A stretch of DNA of 64,000 nucleotides from Isochrysis galbana (lineage: Eukaryota > Haptophyta > Isochrysidales > Isochrysidaceae): assembly GCA_018136815.1 (NCBI GenBank), contig CM030939.1, forward strand, positions 972,113 through 1,036,112, in the 5' to 3' direction. Below are positions 40,550 to 49,221 of this stretch, piece by piece. The position numbers and the translations under genes are program-made. A model generated the notes under the pieces. That model had not been told where the DNA came from. It worked only from the letters and a program-made list of their open reading frames with translations, and did no database searches. Within the stretch, counting starts at the first letter, position 1, and every line of letters starts with the position of its first letter.

Positions 40550-41660
40550 ATGCCCTTCACGCCTCTCACCGGTGGTGTCGCGGCCGCGGCGTCCGTCGCC
40601 GCAATCCGACACCCCACCTCTCCGAGTTTGTTCGTCGATCCCGTCCTCCGAGCCCGTCTCCACGTCGTCGATATCCGAGTCTTCTTTCATTCGTCCTACG
40701 TCGCGCGGCCACCGGTTGCAGCCCCCAAGCACTGCCTGCCTCTCGATACCACTACCACCGCCATCATGCGCGCGGCAGCGATCAATGCGTCCGCGATCCA
40801 GTCCTTCGATTCCTCTCAAAACAACTCCGATGTCGGCACCCGTGATGATACCCCGTCACCCGCTCTCCACGCTCTCGCCTCTCTTCGTGCACGAGCGAGC
40901 GGCTCTGCGGTGGTATTACCTCGGCACCTCACGGAGGCAGCCCAAGAGCTTCGCCGGCCTCGCAATGGCACCCTAGCCTCGCCTGCCGCCGCGCTACCCA
41001 AGCACTTCGATGAGCTTTGCGCTGAGCTCACGAAGATGAATCAACGAGTCCAAGACGGGCTGACGTCTGGCTGTCACGCACCACGCGTTCTCGTCGTTGG
41101 CGAGACGAGCGGCGTCGTCTCCTCCATGTCCTACTCGCCGGTGCTGATGTAGCTACGTGCGATTTGTATCCTTTCGAGATCGATTACGTGCCCCACTTCC
41201 AAGGCGACGCGCTTCATGTCCAAAACCTAGGTTGGGACCTAGTCATCGCCCACCCGCCCTGCACGTACCTCTCCGCCGTCAGCAGTCAATGGCTCTCCCA
41301 AGAACCCGGACGTCGTGCCGCTCTTGAGTCGGCCGCCCGCGTCTTCAAGTCAATGGCCTCCGCCACTGCTCCGTTTGTAGCGGTTGAGAACCCTCGGATG
41401 CATGCGGAAGCTCGCCGTTTAGTCGGGGGTTGACCCCGACCCAATTCGTCCAACCCTGGGAGCACGGCACTGGACACCAGAAAGCCACCGGGTTGTACCT
41501 CACCAAAGGGCTGCCGCCCCTCCAGCCAACTTGCGTCGTGGATGGCCGTGAGTCGGCCATGGCTAACCTCTCTCCTTCACCGCACCGTGGCGCTCTTCGC
41601 AGCCGCACCTACGTCGGTGTAGCTGGAGCGATGGCGATCCATTGGATGCCTGTTCTTCTT
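40550..41660 (+). pseudogene. Frame-broken gag-like region plus phage-type C5 cytosine-methyltransferase-like domain
   Basis: Three frames together make the domain. Frame A (40550-41152) ends with VLVVGETSGVVSS, motif I-like for SAM binding. Frame B (about 41130-41433) continues AGADVATCDLYPFEIDY, VPHFQGDA, then AHPPCTYLS (motif IV, catalytic-type Pro-Cys) and VAVENPRMH (motif VI). Frame C (from 41430) supplies FVQPWEHG, LTKGLPPLQPTCVV and RSRTYVGVAGAMAIHW, which match the C-terminal blocks of the compact Dcm-like DNA methylases of bacteriophages and bacteria. No long target-recognition domain is visible. Upstream, 40550-41076 encodes disordered Pro/Ala/Ser sequence that may be gag. Whether the shifts are decay, sequencing error or programmed recoding cannot be told here; in frame C the methylase tail is fused directly to the protease-RT polyprotein. 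Confidence 0.75.
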
Positions 41661-44600
41661 CGACATTTGAGTCAACAGCGAGACCAGACGTCGACGAAGA
41701 AATTGTCCGCGTTAGAGCTACTCGCTTGCGCGCGGTGCAGCCTATTGGACCGGCCTTCACTTAGCTCGACCGAGGCTACCGCCTACGAGCCGTGGTCGGC
41801 TCTTCATCGTTATGAGAGGGGGAGGGAAACTAGTGAAGTTTCTTCCGACCCCGTTGTTTCCCGTCCAGCTACTCCCGAGTCAGACAACCACGAAGACCAA
41901 AAAGAAACCCACGATAACCACGACAACGACACGCCACTCCACGCCTCCGAGTCTACTCTCCACGACCCATTCTCTCCATGGACCGCCCCGCCTCCGGCAC
42001 GCGCGAGCTCGCCGCGTCCGACGACGCCGACGACTCTCCGGAAGCGGCGCCAACAATGGCAATCATTCGGAGTGAACGGGGACCAGAAATGGTCCAACGT
42101 CACGCTCGAAACCGCTGACGAAATAAGAGCGCAAGCTCTAGCCGGACGAAGCGCCGACGAGGAATCCGACCTCGCCGCTGCCGTCCGAGCGCCGATCGAG
42201 TTCGTGGAAGCCAAAGGCATCCGCGCCGAAGAGCTAGCCTCATTAGTTCGAAGACCCAAGACAGAAGCCCAAGCCCGTCTCGAGAAAGATTGGGAAAAGA
42301 TGTCCGACCACCCGAGGCACCCCACCGACAAGAGAGGCCTGGGCTACACTAGTCCCAAGCTATCACCCTGTACCGCTACCAACGAGGACGACGCCTCTAG
42401 GCCCTCTGCCACGATAGCGGCAGTCGGAGTACCCGAAGAGACGACGACTACTTTGACGACGAATTCACCCGAGCAACCACGCTGTCGACCAACCCCGTCC
42501 CCGTCCAACACCATCGCACACGTGACCACGCACCGACCGGAGAGCGTCGTGGATACCCTACCATCTGCCTACCCAAGGCATTGCCTATATGTTCGAGACC
42601 TGATGGTCTGCCGCTCCGGCGAGGCTACCGGCAAAGAAGGAGTAATCTTAGCCGACTCCGCTCTCACGGTCAACAGCACCCTCGCTGACACCGGAGCTGG
42701 CCCGTCGGTCGTGACCACTTCCCTCTTGTCCAGCCTACCCAACGACGCATGCGTCGAGCGGCTGCCGCAAGCCGTAGTGACACCGCTTCACGGTCCGGAC
42801 GGCCTACCTCTTATCGCGCGAGGCAAGGCTCGAATCGTTTTCTCCGTCGGTGGATTTCTCTTTCGTCATACGTTCATGGTGATTGAAGGCAACCCGATGC
42901 TGCTGCTCGGGAACGACTTCTTAGCTACGCACGCCGCTTCGATTCAGCTCGCCTCCGACAGCGCGGAAGGCTCTATCTCACTCGGTGCTCCATCCACGGT
43001 GGCTTCTCTTGAGGTTGACGGCAGTCCAAGCCCCGACGCTCCGCCGATCTTTCGCGTCTCGACGTCACCGATAGCGGTGGTCCCTGTCAGCATGACTTGT
43101 GCACAGGTCTGTCCGACCTCCGCGAACCCAATCACGACTGACTTCTTCCGAGGGCCGCAAGCCGCCGAAAACGACAACCAGCTAGTCTCCGAGCCGCTCT
43201 TCAACACGGCCGATGAGTTTGCCGCCAAAGCGCCGGCGTCTTGTGGCTCCGAGTACCTCCTATATACCCATGAACCTATCACGATCCCGGCCTATCATCG
43301 GGCGACGTTTCACGTCCGAATTCCGCTAGCTCTTCGAGAACACGAAGACTGCGCCATGCTCGTGGACCGACTCCCTACACGCGAGACTATTGACAGCTCT
43401 CCGCTCGTCATCCCTCAAGTAGAGAGGCCGAAATCCGACCACACCATCGCGGTTACGGTGGCCAATACTGACCCCAAACCACTACACCTTCCGTCGTTCC
43501 ATCCTGTAGCTTCGCTACAGGTTCGATTCAAGATTCACGCTGGAACTTATCACCGCGTCGGTGACAATAACTCGCCGGATGTGATTGAGTCGCTCAACGA
43601 GGACCAACGCAAGCTCCTCGAGGCAGCCAAGATCGACCCCGAGGGCCGTCTCTCGATGCCCCAACGTGAACAAGTTCGTCGTCTACTGGCCCGACGTATC
43701 GCTGCTTTCGCAATTGACCCGACTAACCCGAATCACACTCACGTGATGGAGGTAGAGCTACCGCTCAACCCCGGAGCCGAAGCTCACCGTCACGCACCGT
43801 CTAGAGTTGGACGAGAGGGTGAGAAGATCATAGAGGACGAAGTTTGCAAGATGGAGTCCGCGGGCATCATTAGGAAATCAAATTCGTCGTGGGCCTCTCG
43901 AGTCGTGTTAGTCACTAAGAAGGATGGCTCCGTACGTTTCTGCGTAGACTATCGCGACGTCAACTCCAAGCTTCGTCTAGAAGACAGCCCTCTTCCCCTC
44001 ACGGTAGAAGCCATCGACCGATTGTCGTCCGGTCAAGGCAACCTCGATTCTCTATTCCTTTGCACCCTGGACCTGGCATCTGGTTTCTGGGGTATACCGA
44101 TCAAAGAATCCGATAAACATATCACCGCGTTCACTACTCATCGCGGCAAGTACGAGTTCAATTACTTGCCTTTCGGTGTTCAATCCGGTCCCTCGTATAT
44201 GTGCCGCCTCATGGACGCCGTTCTCGGTGGGCTGGCATGGGAGATTTGTATGCCATACTTGGATGATGTCGGCGCCTGGTCGACAGGTGTAGGTGACTCG
44301 CTGCAGGCTAGGGAAGAGTCGTCATTCCAACAAATGTTACACCGTCTTGATCTTGTCTTGGAACGTCTCATCTGGGCGGGCCTCACTTGCAAGATGTCGA
44401 AATGCGTTTTCTTTGCCACCTCGGCTGAATATCTCGGCCACGTTGTTTCGCGTGAAGGTCTTCGGATGGATCCCAAGAAAGTGGAAGCTGTCTCGAAAAT
44501 CGACTCAACCCAAATCAACTCGATCGAAGCCGTCCGTTCGTTCCTTGGATTGTGCTCCTACTACCGCCGTTTCATCCGTCGTTTTGCGATCCGTGCGGCG

Positions 44601-44978
44601 CCGTTAACCGCTCTCACGCGGAAAGGGTGCGACGTCCCGGTCGAGTCGCAAACAGAAGCCTGTCGACAGGCTATCGAAGATCTCAAGCAAGCTATCTGTG
44701 AAGAACCCGTACTTGCACCTCCTCGAGACGACCGTCCTTTCCTCGTTAAAACCGACGGTGCTAGCAAGCTCGGCATCGCCGGCGTCCTCGCCCAAAAAGA
44801 CGACGAAGGGAGAGAGCGCGTCGTTGCATACTACGGTCGTAGCTTGAGTCCGGCTGAGCGCCATTGGACAGTCACTGAAATCGAACTTCTAGCAGCGCTA
44901 GAATCGATCCGAAATTGGAGGCCTTATCTTTGGGGTCGCCACTTCACCCTCGTCGTAGACCATTCAGCTTTGCGCTGA
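41430..44978 (+). CDS. Chromovirus pol, part 1: protease, reverse transcriptase, RNase H
   Basis: Frame of 1182 codons; the listed start is where the frame opens (TTG), not a proven initiation site. The first about 75 residues are the tail of the methyltransferase-like domain. A disordered linker with DPFSPWTAPPP and HPTDKRGLGY follows. Protease active site LADTGAGPS is near residue 420, with PMLLLGNDFL as the flap-distal motif. Reverse transcriptase begins near residue 800 (ESAGIIRKSNSSWASRVVLV), with CVDYRDVNSKL, LDLASGFWGIPI and the catalytic YLDD near residue 943. RNase H has FLVKTDGASKLGIAGVL and ELLAALESIRNWRPYLWG. The frame stops at TGA after DHSALR, exactly where related elements have the Trp of a conserved LRWL. 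Confidence 0.92.
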   Translation: MTPTQFVQPWEHGTGHQKATGLYLTKGLPPLQPTCVVDGRESAMANLSPSPHRGALRSRTYVGVAGAMAIHWMPVLLRHLSQQRDQTSTKKLSALELLACARCSLLDRPSLSSTEATAYEPWSALHRYERGRETSEVSSDPVVSRPATPESDNHEDQKETHDNHDNDTPLHASESTLHDPFSPWTAPPPARASSPRPTTPTTLRKRRQQWQSFGVNGDQKWSNVTLETADEIRAQALAGRSADEESDLAAAVRAPIEFVEAKGIRAEELASLVRRPKTEAQARLEKDWEKMSDHPRHPTDKRGLGYTSPKLSPCTATNEDDASRPSATIAAVGVPEETTTTLTTNSPEQPRCRPTPSPSNTIAHVTTHRPESVVDTLPSAYPRHCLYVRDLMVCRSGEATGKEGVILADSALTVNSTLADTGAGPSVVTTSLLSSLPNDACVERLPQAVVTPLHGPDGLPLIARGKARIVFSVGGFLFRHTFMVIEGNPMLLLGNDFLATHAASIQLASDSAEGSISLGAPSTVASLEVDGSPSPDAPPIFRVSTSPIAVVPVSMTCAQVCPTSANPITTDFFRGPQAAENDNQLVSEPLFNTADEFAAKAPASCGSEYLLYTHEPITIPAYHRATFHVRIPLALREHEDCAMLVDRLPTRETIDSSPLVIPQVERPKSDHTIAVTVANTDPKPLHLPSFHPVASLQVRFKIHAGTYHRVGDNNSPDVIESLNEDQRKLLEAAKIDPEGRLSMPQREQVRRLLARRIAAFAIDPTNPNHTHVMEVELPLNPGAEAHRHAPSRVGREGEKIIEDEVCKMESAGIIRKSNSSWASRVVLVTKKDGSVRFCVDYRDVNSKLRLEDSPLPLTVEAIDRLSSGQGNLDSLFLCTLDLASGFWGIPIKESDKHITAFTTHRGKYEFNYLPFGVQSGPSYMCRLMDAVLGGLAWEICMPYLDDVGAWSTGVGDSLQAREESSFQQMLHRLDLVLERLIWAGLTCKMSKCVFFATSAEYLGHVVSREGLRMDPKKVEAVSKIDSTQINSIEAVRSFLGLCSYYRRFIRRFAIRAAPLTALTRKGCDVPVESQTEACRQAIEDLKQAICEEPVLAPPRDDRPFLVKTDGASKLGIAGVLAQKDDEGRERVVAYYGRSLSPAERHWTVTEIELLAALESIRNWRPYLWGRHFTLVVDHSALR

Positions 44979-44987
44979 CTTCACACG

Positions 44988-46976
44988 ATGAAAGATCAAG
45001 TCACCGGTGGTCCAGCCTCGCGCCTCATGCGATGGGTCCTAAAGCTAGCCGAATATAGATTCGACGTCGTGCACAAACCTGGAGTCACTCACTGGGACGC
45101 CGACGGCTTATCCCGCTTAGTTGCTCTCGAGCCTGATCACGATCCTCTCCATCTCGAGGAGAGTGACGCCCATTCTTTCGATTCTTCTGAAATTCACGAC
45201 ATAGTCGCCGCCGCGGTTACTTCATCCACCCTCACCGCTCGCCGCCAACAAGCAAGCGATAGGCTCGCTCGTCAAGCATCGGAATCTTCGGAGTCGATTA
45301 CCTCCTCGTATCTCGATGTGGGCGTGCCTCATGCCGACGAATTACGTCAAGCGCTCTCTACCGACGATTTCGCCAGCTCGATCCTTTCTGAAGTCGAGTC
45401 GATCCTTCCGAAAGCTTCCTCTTCGATTGACTCTAGCTCGTCGTCGAAGAAAAGTTCCCGATTCCTCCTTCGCGATGGCCTACTCTACTACCGCTCCTCA
45501 GAAGCGGAAGAGGAAGAGGCTCCTCTTCGTTTATACATTCCGGAGTCCCTTCGTGACACGTACCTCCGCGCCTACCATGACCACCTTGGTCACCCAGGTG
45601 CGACAAGGATGTCTACCCTACTTCGTACTCGAGTGTACTGGCCTGGCATGTCCGCCTCTGTATCGGAATACGTTCGAGAGTGCCACGAATGCACTCTTGG
45701 CAAACCGTTACCGCGACCGCTCGCCCATCCATCCGGTCTTTCCATCGGATCTTATCCTTTCGACGTCGTCTATTGCGATATTCTTTCGATGGCGCCCACT
45801 CACGATTTCGTATCCGGCCGCTCCGGTTTTGACAAGCTGATTGTTTTCGTCGATTCTCTCTCTCGTTGGATTGAAGCTGAGCCTTGCAACGGTAACCCCT
45901 CGTCCGCGAAATGTCTAGACGTCTTCATGCGTCTCATCGTATCTCGTTATGGAGTCCCTCGCCAACTTCGAACCGACGCCGGCTCGAATCTTTGCTCTCG
46001 ATTACTGGACCTAATTCTCAAAGCGACCGGCACGGACTTGAGCACTACTGAAGCCTATCGCCACGAAGGCGTAGGGCTAGTGGAAAGAGCTCAACAAACT
46101 CTCCTCACGATGACTCGAGTCTCCAATGAAGGCGGCGCCCATTGGGTCGATCACCTTCCGTTTCTTCTCATGTCTATGCGAGCGACCGCCGGTCGCGTCG
46201 TACCCAAGTCACCCGCGGCTATCTTGTTTGGTCGGGAGCTTCGTCTTCCAGCTCAACTTGCTGACCCTGCTCCTGTTCTTGAGTTGCTTCCATCTAGGCC
46301 TCCGTCCGATGCCGTCACTTACGCCACCGAGCTCAATAAGAAGCTTCTCGAGTCGTGGCGTTCCGCCCTCGAAAGTACTCAAGAAGCCCAACGTGAATCG
46401 ATGCGCTCCGCCTCTCAAAAGTCTAAACTCGGTGTTACCTTCAAACAAGGAGACAGAGTTTGTCGTCGAATCCCTGGCCACGCCAACAAACTTCAATACC
46501 TCTACTCCGGTCCTTACCGAGTAGAAGAAGCCATCTCGGCTACTCGCTACCGTCTACGCGATCTCGAAAATCGTCAAGTCAAGGATGAAGTTCACATTTC
46601 CAATCTTCGTCCGTACTTTACCGTCACCGATTCGTCTCCGCTCGCTGAAGATGAGTACTTGGTCGAAGAGTTACTCGATAGCAAGGGCGATGGAGTTTCA
46701 TTCAAGTATCTCGTCAAATGGCGCGGCTATCCTCGTTCTGAAGCTACTTGGGAGTCTCGAATTGAGTTGCTTCGGCGTTGTGCTGATCTAGTTGAGTCGT
46801 ACGACACCACTTTCGACCGCCGTCCGGTTCAACCCCAAGCTCACTCCGCTGTAGACTCCTCTTCAAGTCCAAGTTCAAGTCCCCAGTCTAATCAAGTTCC
46901 ACGTCGAGTTCAAGAGTCAAATCGTATTCCTCCTGATCTGCCTTCAAGTCGTACCCGTTCTCGTTCACGTTCGTAG
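44988..46976 (+). CDS. Chromovirus pol, part 2: integrase with C-terminal chromodomain
   Basis: In the same frame as part 1, separated only by the TGA and three codons. It begins with the end of RNase H/connection (GGPASRLMRWVLKLAEY, HWDADGLSRL). The integrase zinc domain is H-x3-H ... C-x2-C (HDHLGHPG ... CHECTLGK, about residues 198-237). The catalytic core has D (VYCDILS), D (LRTDAGSN) and E (GVGLVERAQQ), the D,D-35-E arrangement. The GPYRV-type C-terminal domain (LYSGPYRVEEA) follows, and a chromodomain near residues 560-610 (FKYLVKWRGYPRSEATWE) with the aromatic residues that bind methylated histone H3 tails. Stop at 46974. In chromoviruses this domain steers integration to heterochromatin. 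Confidence 0.93.
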   Translation: MKDQVTGGPASRLMRWVLKLAEYRFDVVHKPGVTHWDADGLSRLVALEPDHDPLHLEESDAHSFDSSEIHDIVAAAVTSSTLTARRQQASDRLARQASESSESITSSYLDVGVPHADELRQALSTDDFASSILSEVESILPKASSSIDSSSSSKKSSRFLLRDGLLYYRSSEAEEEEAPLRLYIPESLRDTYLRAYHDHLGHPGATRMSTLLRTRVYWPGMSASVSEYVRECHECTLGKPLPRPLAHPSGLSIGSYPFDVVYCDILSMAPTHDFVSGRSGFDKLIVFVDSLSRWIEAEPCNGNPSSAKCLDVFMRLIVSRYGVPRQLRTDAGSNLCSRLLDLILKATGTDLSTTEAYRHEGVGLVERAQQTLLTMTRVSNEGGAHWVDHLPFLLMSMRATAGRVVPKSPAAILFGRELRLPAQLADPAPVLELLPSRPPSDAVTYATELNKKLLESWRSALESTQEAQRESMRSASQKSKLGVTFKQGDRVCRRIPGHANKLQYLYSGPYRVEEAISATRYRLRDLENRQVKDEVHISNLRPYFTVTDSSPLAEDEYLVEELLDSKGDGVSFKYLVKWRGYPRSEATWESRIELLRRCADLVESYDTTFDRRPVQPQAHSAVDSSSSPSSSPQSNQVPRRVQESNRIPPDLPSSRTRSRSRS

Positions 46977-47240
46977 CGCTAAGTGCTAAGTCGACCGGAA
47001 GTGGATGATTAGCGTCGCGTCAGCGCCTGACCCAGCGCAACTGCCCGAGCAAAACTCCTGTAAAAGGGAGAACGTGGTAGGACGTGGCGTACGAAATCGG
47101 GGGCCGCCGCGCTAAGCTGCCGATTTTGTGCTCGCTTTGGATCCATGGGTTAATCCTCCTCCTCTAGGTCTCTCGTCTCGTATGGTTAAATGAACTCTCT
47201 TGGCTCGACATCGGGAGACGTCTCGATTTAAGTCGGGGGG

Positions 47241-48255
47241 TGTTGTATTCCTGCCCATCTGAAGGCTGTAGGCATGAATATTCGTGTAAGGTACGCGCTC
47301 ACAATTACAATTGAACAGTTCCCCGTGTTGCCACTGACGCACAAGACACACAGATTCGGATTCCCCATGGTCTCAAGTCCAGGTTTGCAGGTTTTGGTCT
47401 CGAAATTTGCGATTCGAATTTTGTTTTTGCTGTTACTATAATTGTTGGCTCGTTTAAGGTAATAAACCGGCATGACTTCGACTTCTCGTTCTGCAGTCGC
47501 TCTGCGAGACTCTCTCTCTCTCTCTCTCTCCGTCCGCCTCTCCTCGGCCGACGGCAAGAAGATTCGTCCAAAACATTCTCCGGTCCCAAGATATCTCGTG
47601 GGGGGTCTCTCCGCGCTCCGCGAGGGAAAGGACGCGATCTCGCTCCGAGATCGGCCTCGCGCCCTCCCACGCTGCCCCGCCGTGCCCTCGGTCCCTCGCC
47701 CCCCCCGCGGCAGGTTCTTTCCCTCGGCGTGCCGTCCGTCGCCTCCGGCCGTTATATTAATCCCCCCCCCCGCGCGAGGTTCTCTTCTCCCCCGCGCGCG
47801 GTTCGTTTCCTCCGGCCGTCGTTGTTCCCCCCCTCGCTTCGATTCCTCTCGCGGTTCCTTCGATGATTGCCTCCATCTCGTCCGTTCTTCTTCGCGATCC
47901 TCGCGGAGGGGGCACCGACGTTTAATGTTAGTTTCGTCGCGGTTTCGATGAAAGAAAGGAAGAACGAATGGCACGCGCCTCGCGTCTCGCGTCTTGTTTC
48001 GTCGCCCCTTGCTCGTTGCTTGTCTAGAAGGTCTCTCCGCACATCGCCTTCTTCCCCCGGCGCGATTTTGGATCTCTCCTCGACCCTCCGCGTTGGCTTC
48101 AGCGGACGAGTTTCACTTTAACGATAGTTCGAACCCTTCGTTTGCGTAGTTTTGCGCTCTCTTTCCGTATTTCTTCGCGCATGACGAGCGATCGCGACCT
48201 CAGCATTCGTCGCACGGGGAGGGTTTGTTTATCGTATGATTCCGGAGTGTTTACG
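47241..48255 (+). repeat. 3' LTR of the chromovirus (3' boundary approximate)
   Basis: Starts TGTTGTATTCC immediately after the purine tract 'aagtcgggggg', the expected PPT/LTR junction. Contains a CT microsatellite at about 47510-47530 and an AT-rich TATA-like 'gttatattaa' near 47750. The word 'tgattccggagtgtt' at 48239-48253 recurs at 62069-62083. No second full copy exists in the window to fix the 3' end. Confidence 0.65.
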
Positions 48256-49221
48256 TTAGTTTTCTGAGCCCAAGGTCGTTGGGGTTTGGGTTTCTTGTGA
48301 GTGTTTTTGTAGCAACTTCGTCGAGTCCCACCGTGTTCCCAAGCGAGTCCCCCCGAGTTCCCGAGTCTATACCACGAGTCAACGAGTCAATACAAGCCAA
48401 GCACGCGCCTGAGCCACCCCCAGTCGCCTGCCACCACCTCCCACAAGCCTCCTTCCACACTTCCGCGCCCTCCGTGCGTCGTGCGTCGTGCGTCGATCAC
48501 CATGCCCGTAGTCACCCCCGAGGAAAGCTCCATGAGCTCCCCGCAAGAACCGCATTCCGCGCTAGCTGCCGGCGCGCCCTCGCAGGCCATCACCAAGAGT
48601 GAGATAAGCCTTGCTCTGACAGAGAGAAGAGAGAAGCCTAACGAGTGTCGATTCGCGAATGCGACACAGAGGCCAAACACATCTATTTTAGCTGTATTTG
48701 AAGCGCGTCCTGCGAATGTATTTGAAATGTATTTAGTATTTAGCCTTAGCACTTAGCAGGCCGAAATGTATTTGTATTTAGCCTCAGGCCGAAATGTATT
48801 CTGCCTCAGGCCAAATACATATGTATTTGGCTGTATTTGCAGGCCCCAGCACACCCGTATTTCCCATCTACATAGCCTTCCAAATTCCAACACCCCTCAC
48901 CGCATTCCCAGCCTCCTCCCCCCCCCCCAACCGGTACAAAAAAGAGTCGGATGCCAATGGGGGAGGGTTTGCGCGCGAAACCCCGCGCAGGGGGGAGCTG
49001 TGCAGTAAGTATTATAAGTATTGTCTTCTCTCGTCCCCAAAAAATCCGTCCGTATCTGTGCACGACTTCTTTGCCGAGTACTTTATATGCTCCTTGTGAT
49101 TTTAACCTCTTTCTGAGAGGCCTCTCTCTCACGAAATTCTCTTGACTCTCCAAAATTTCGGTACTACTCCTACACCCCATTTATCCCCTAAACAACTTCT
49201 TCTTCTCCTCCTGATAGCACC
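48256..49221. other. Short coding-like fragment and a third LTR-like repeat copy
   Basis: From ATG 48501 a frame reads MPVVTPEESSMSSPQEPHS, then SQAITKSEISLALTERRE, followed by the dispersed-repeat block 'cctaacgagtgtcgattcgcgaatgcgacac' (about 48633-48664). GTATTTG-rich sequence as in copy B continues to about 48840. The first part may be a host exon truncated by repeat insertion. The rest (48850-49221) shows only C-rich and T-rich spacer ahead of the CtIP-like gene. Confidence 0.4.

Larger units (their letters stand above)
40359..48255 (+). mobile_element. Ty3/gypsy chromovirus retrotransposon with methyltransferase-like domain, 5' end in gap
   Basis: Order on the plus strand: disordered gag-like region (40359-41070), cytosine-methyltransferase-like domain (about 41077-41660), aspartic protease, reverse transcriptase, RNase H (to 44978), integrase and chromodomain (44988-46976), polypurine tract (47230-47240), 3' LTR from 47241. 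Protease-RT-RNaseH-integrase order plus a terminal chromodomain defines chromoviruses. The coding sequence carries two -1 frame changes (near 41127 and at 41430) and one in-frame TGA (44976). The 3' LTR boundary is not precisely known; it extends at least to about 48253, where 'tgattccggagtgtt' is shared with 62069-62083. Confidence 0.92.

Noticed and set aside
44976-44978. TGA used as a sense codon in this genome
   Set aside because: Host genes such as PEX5 and the SET/MYND gene terminate with TGA, so the code is standard and the TGA in pol is a mutation or local readthrough.
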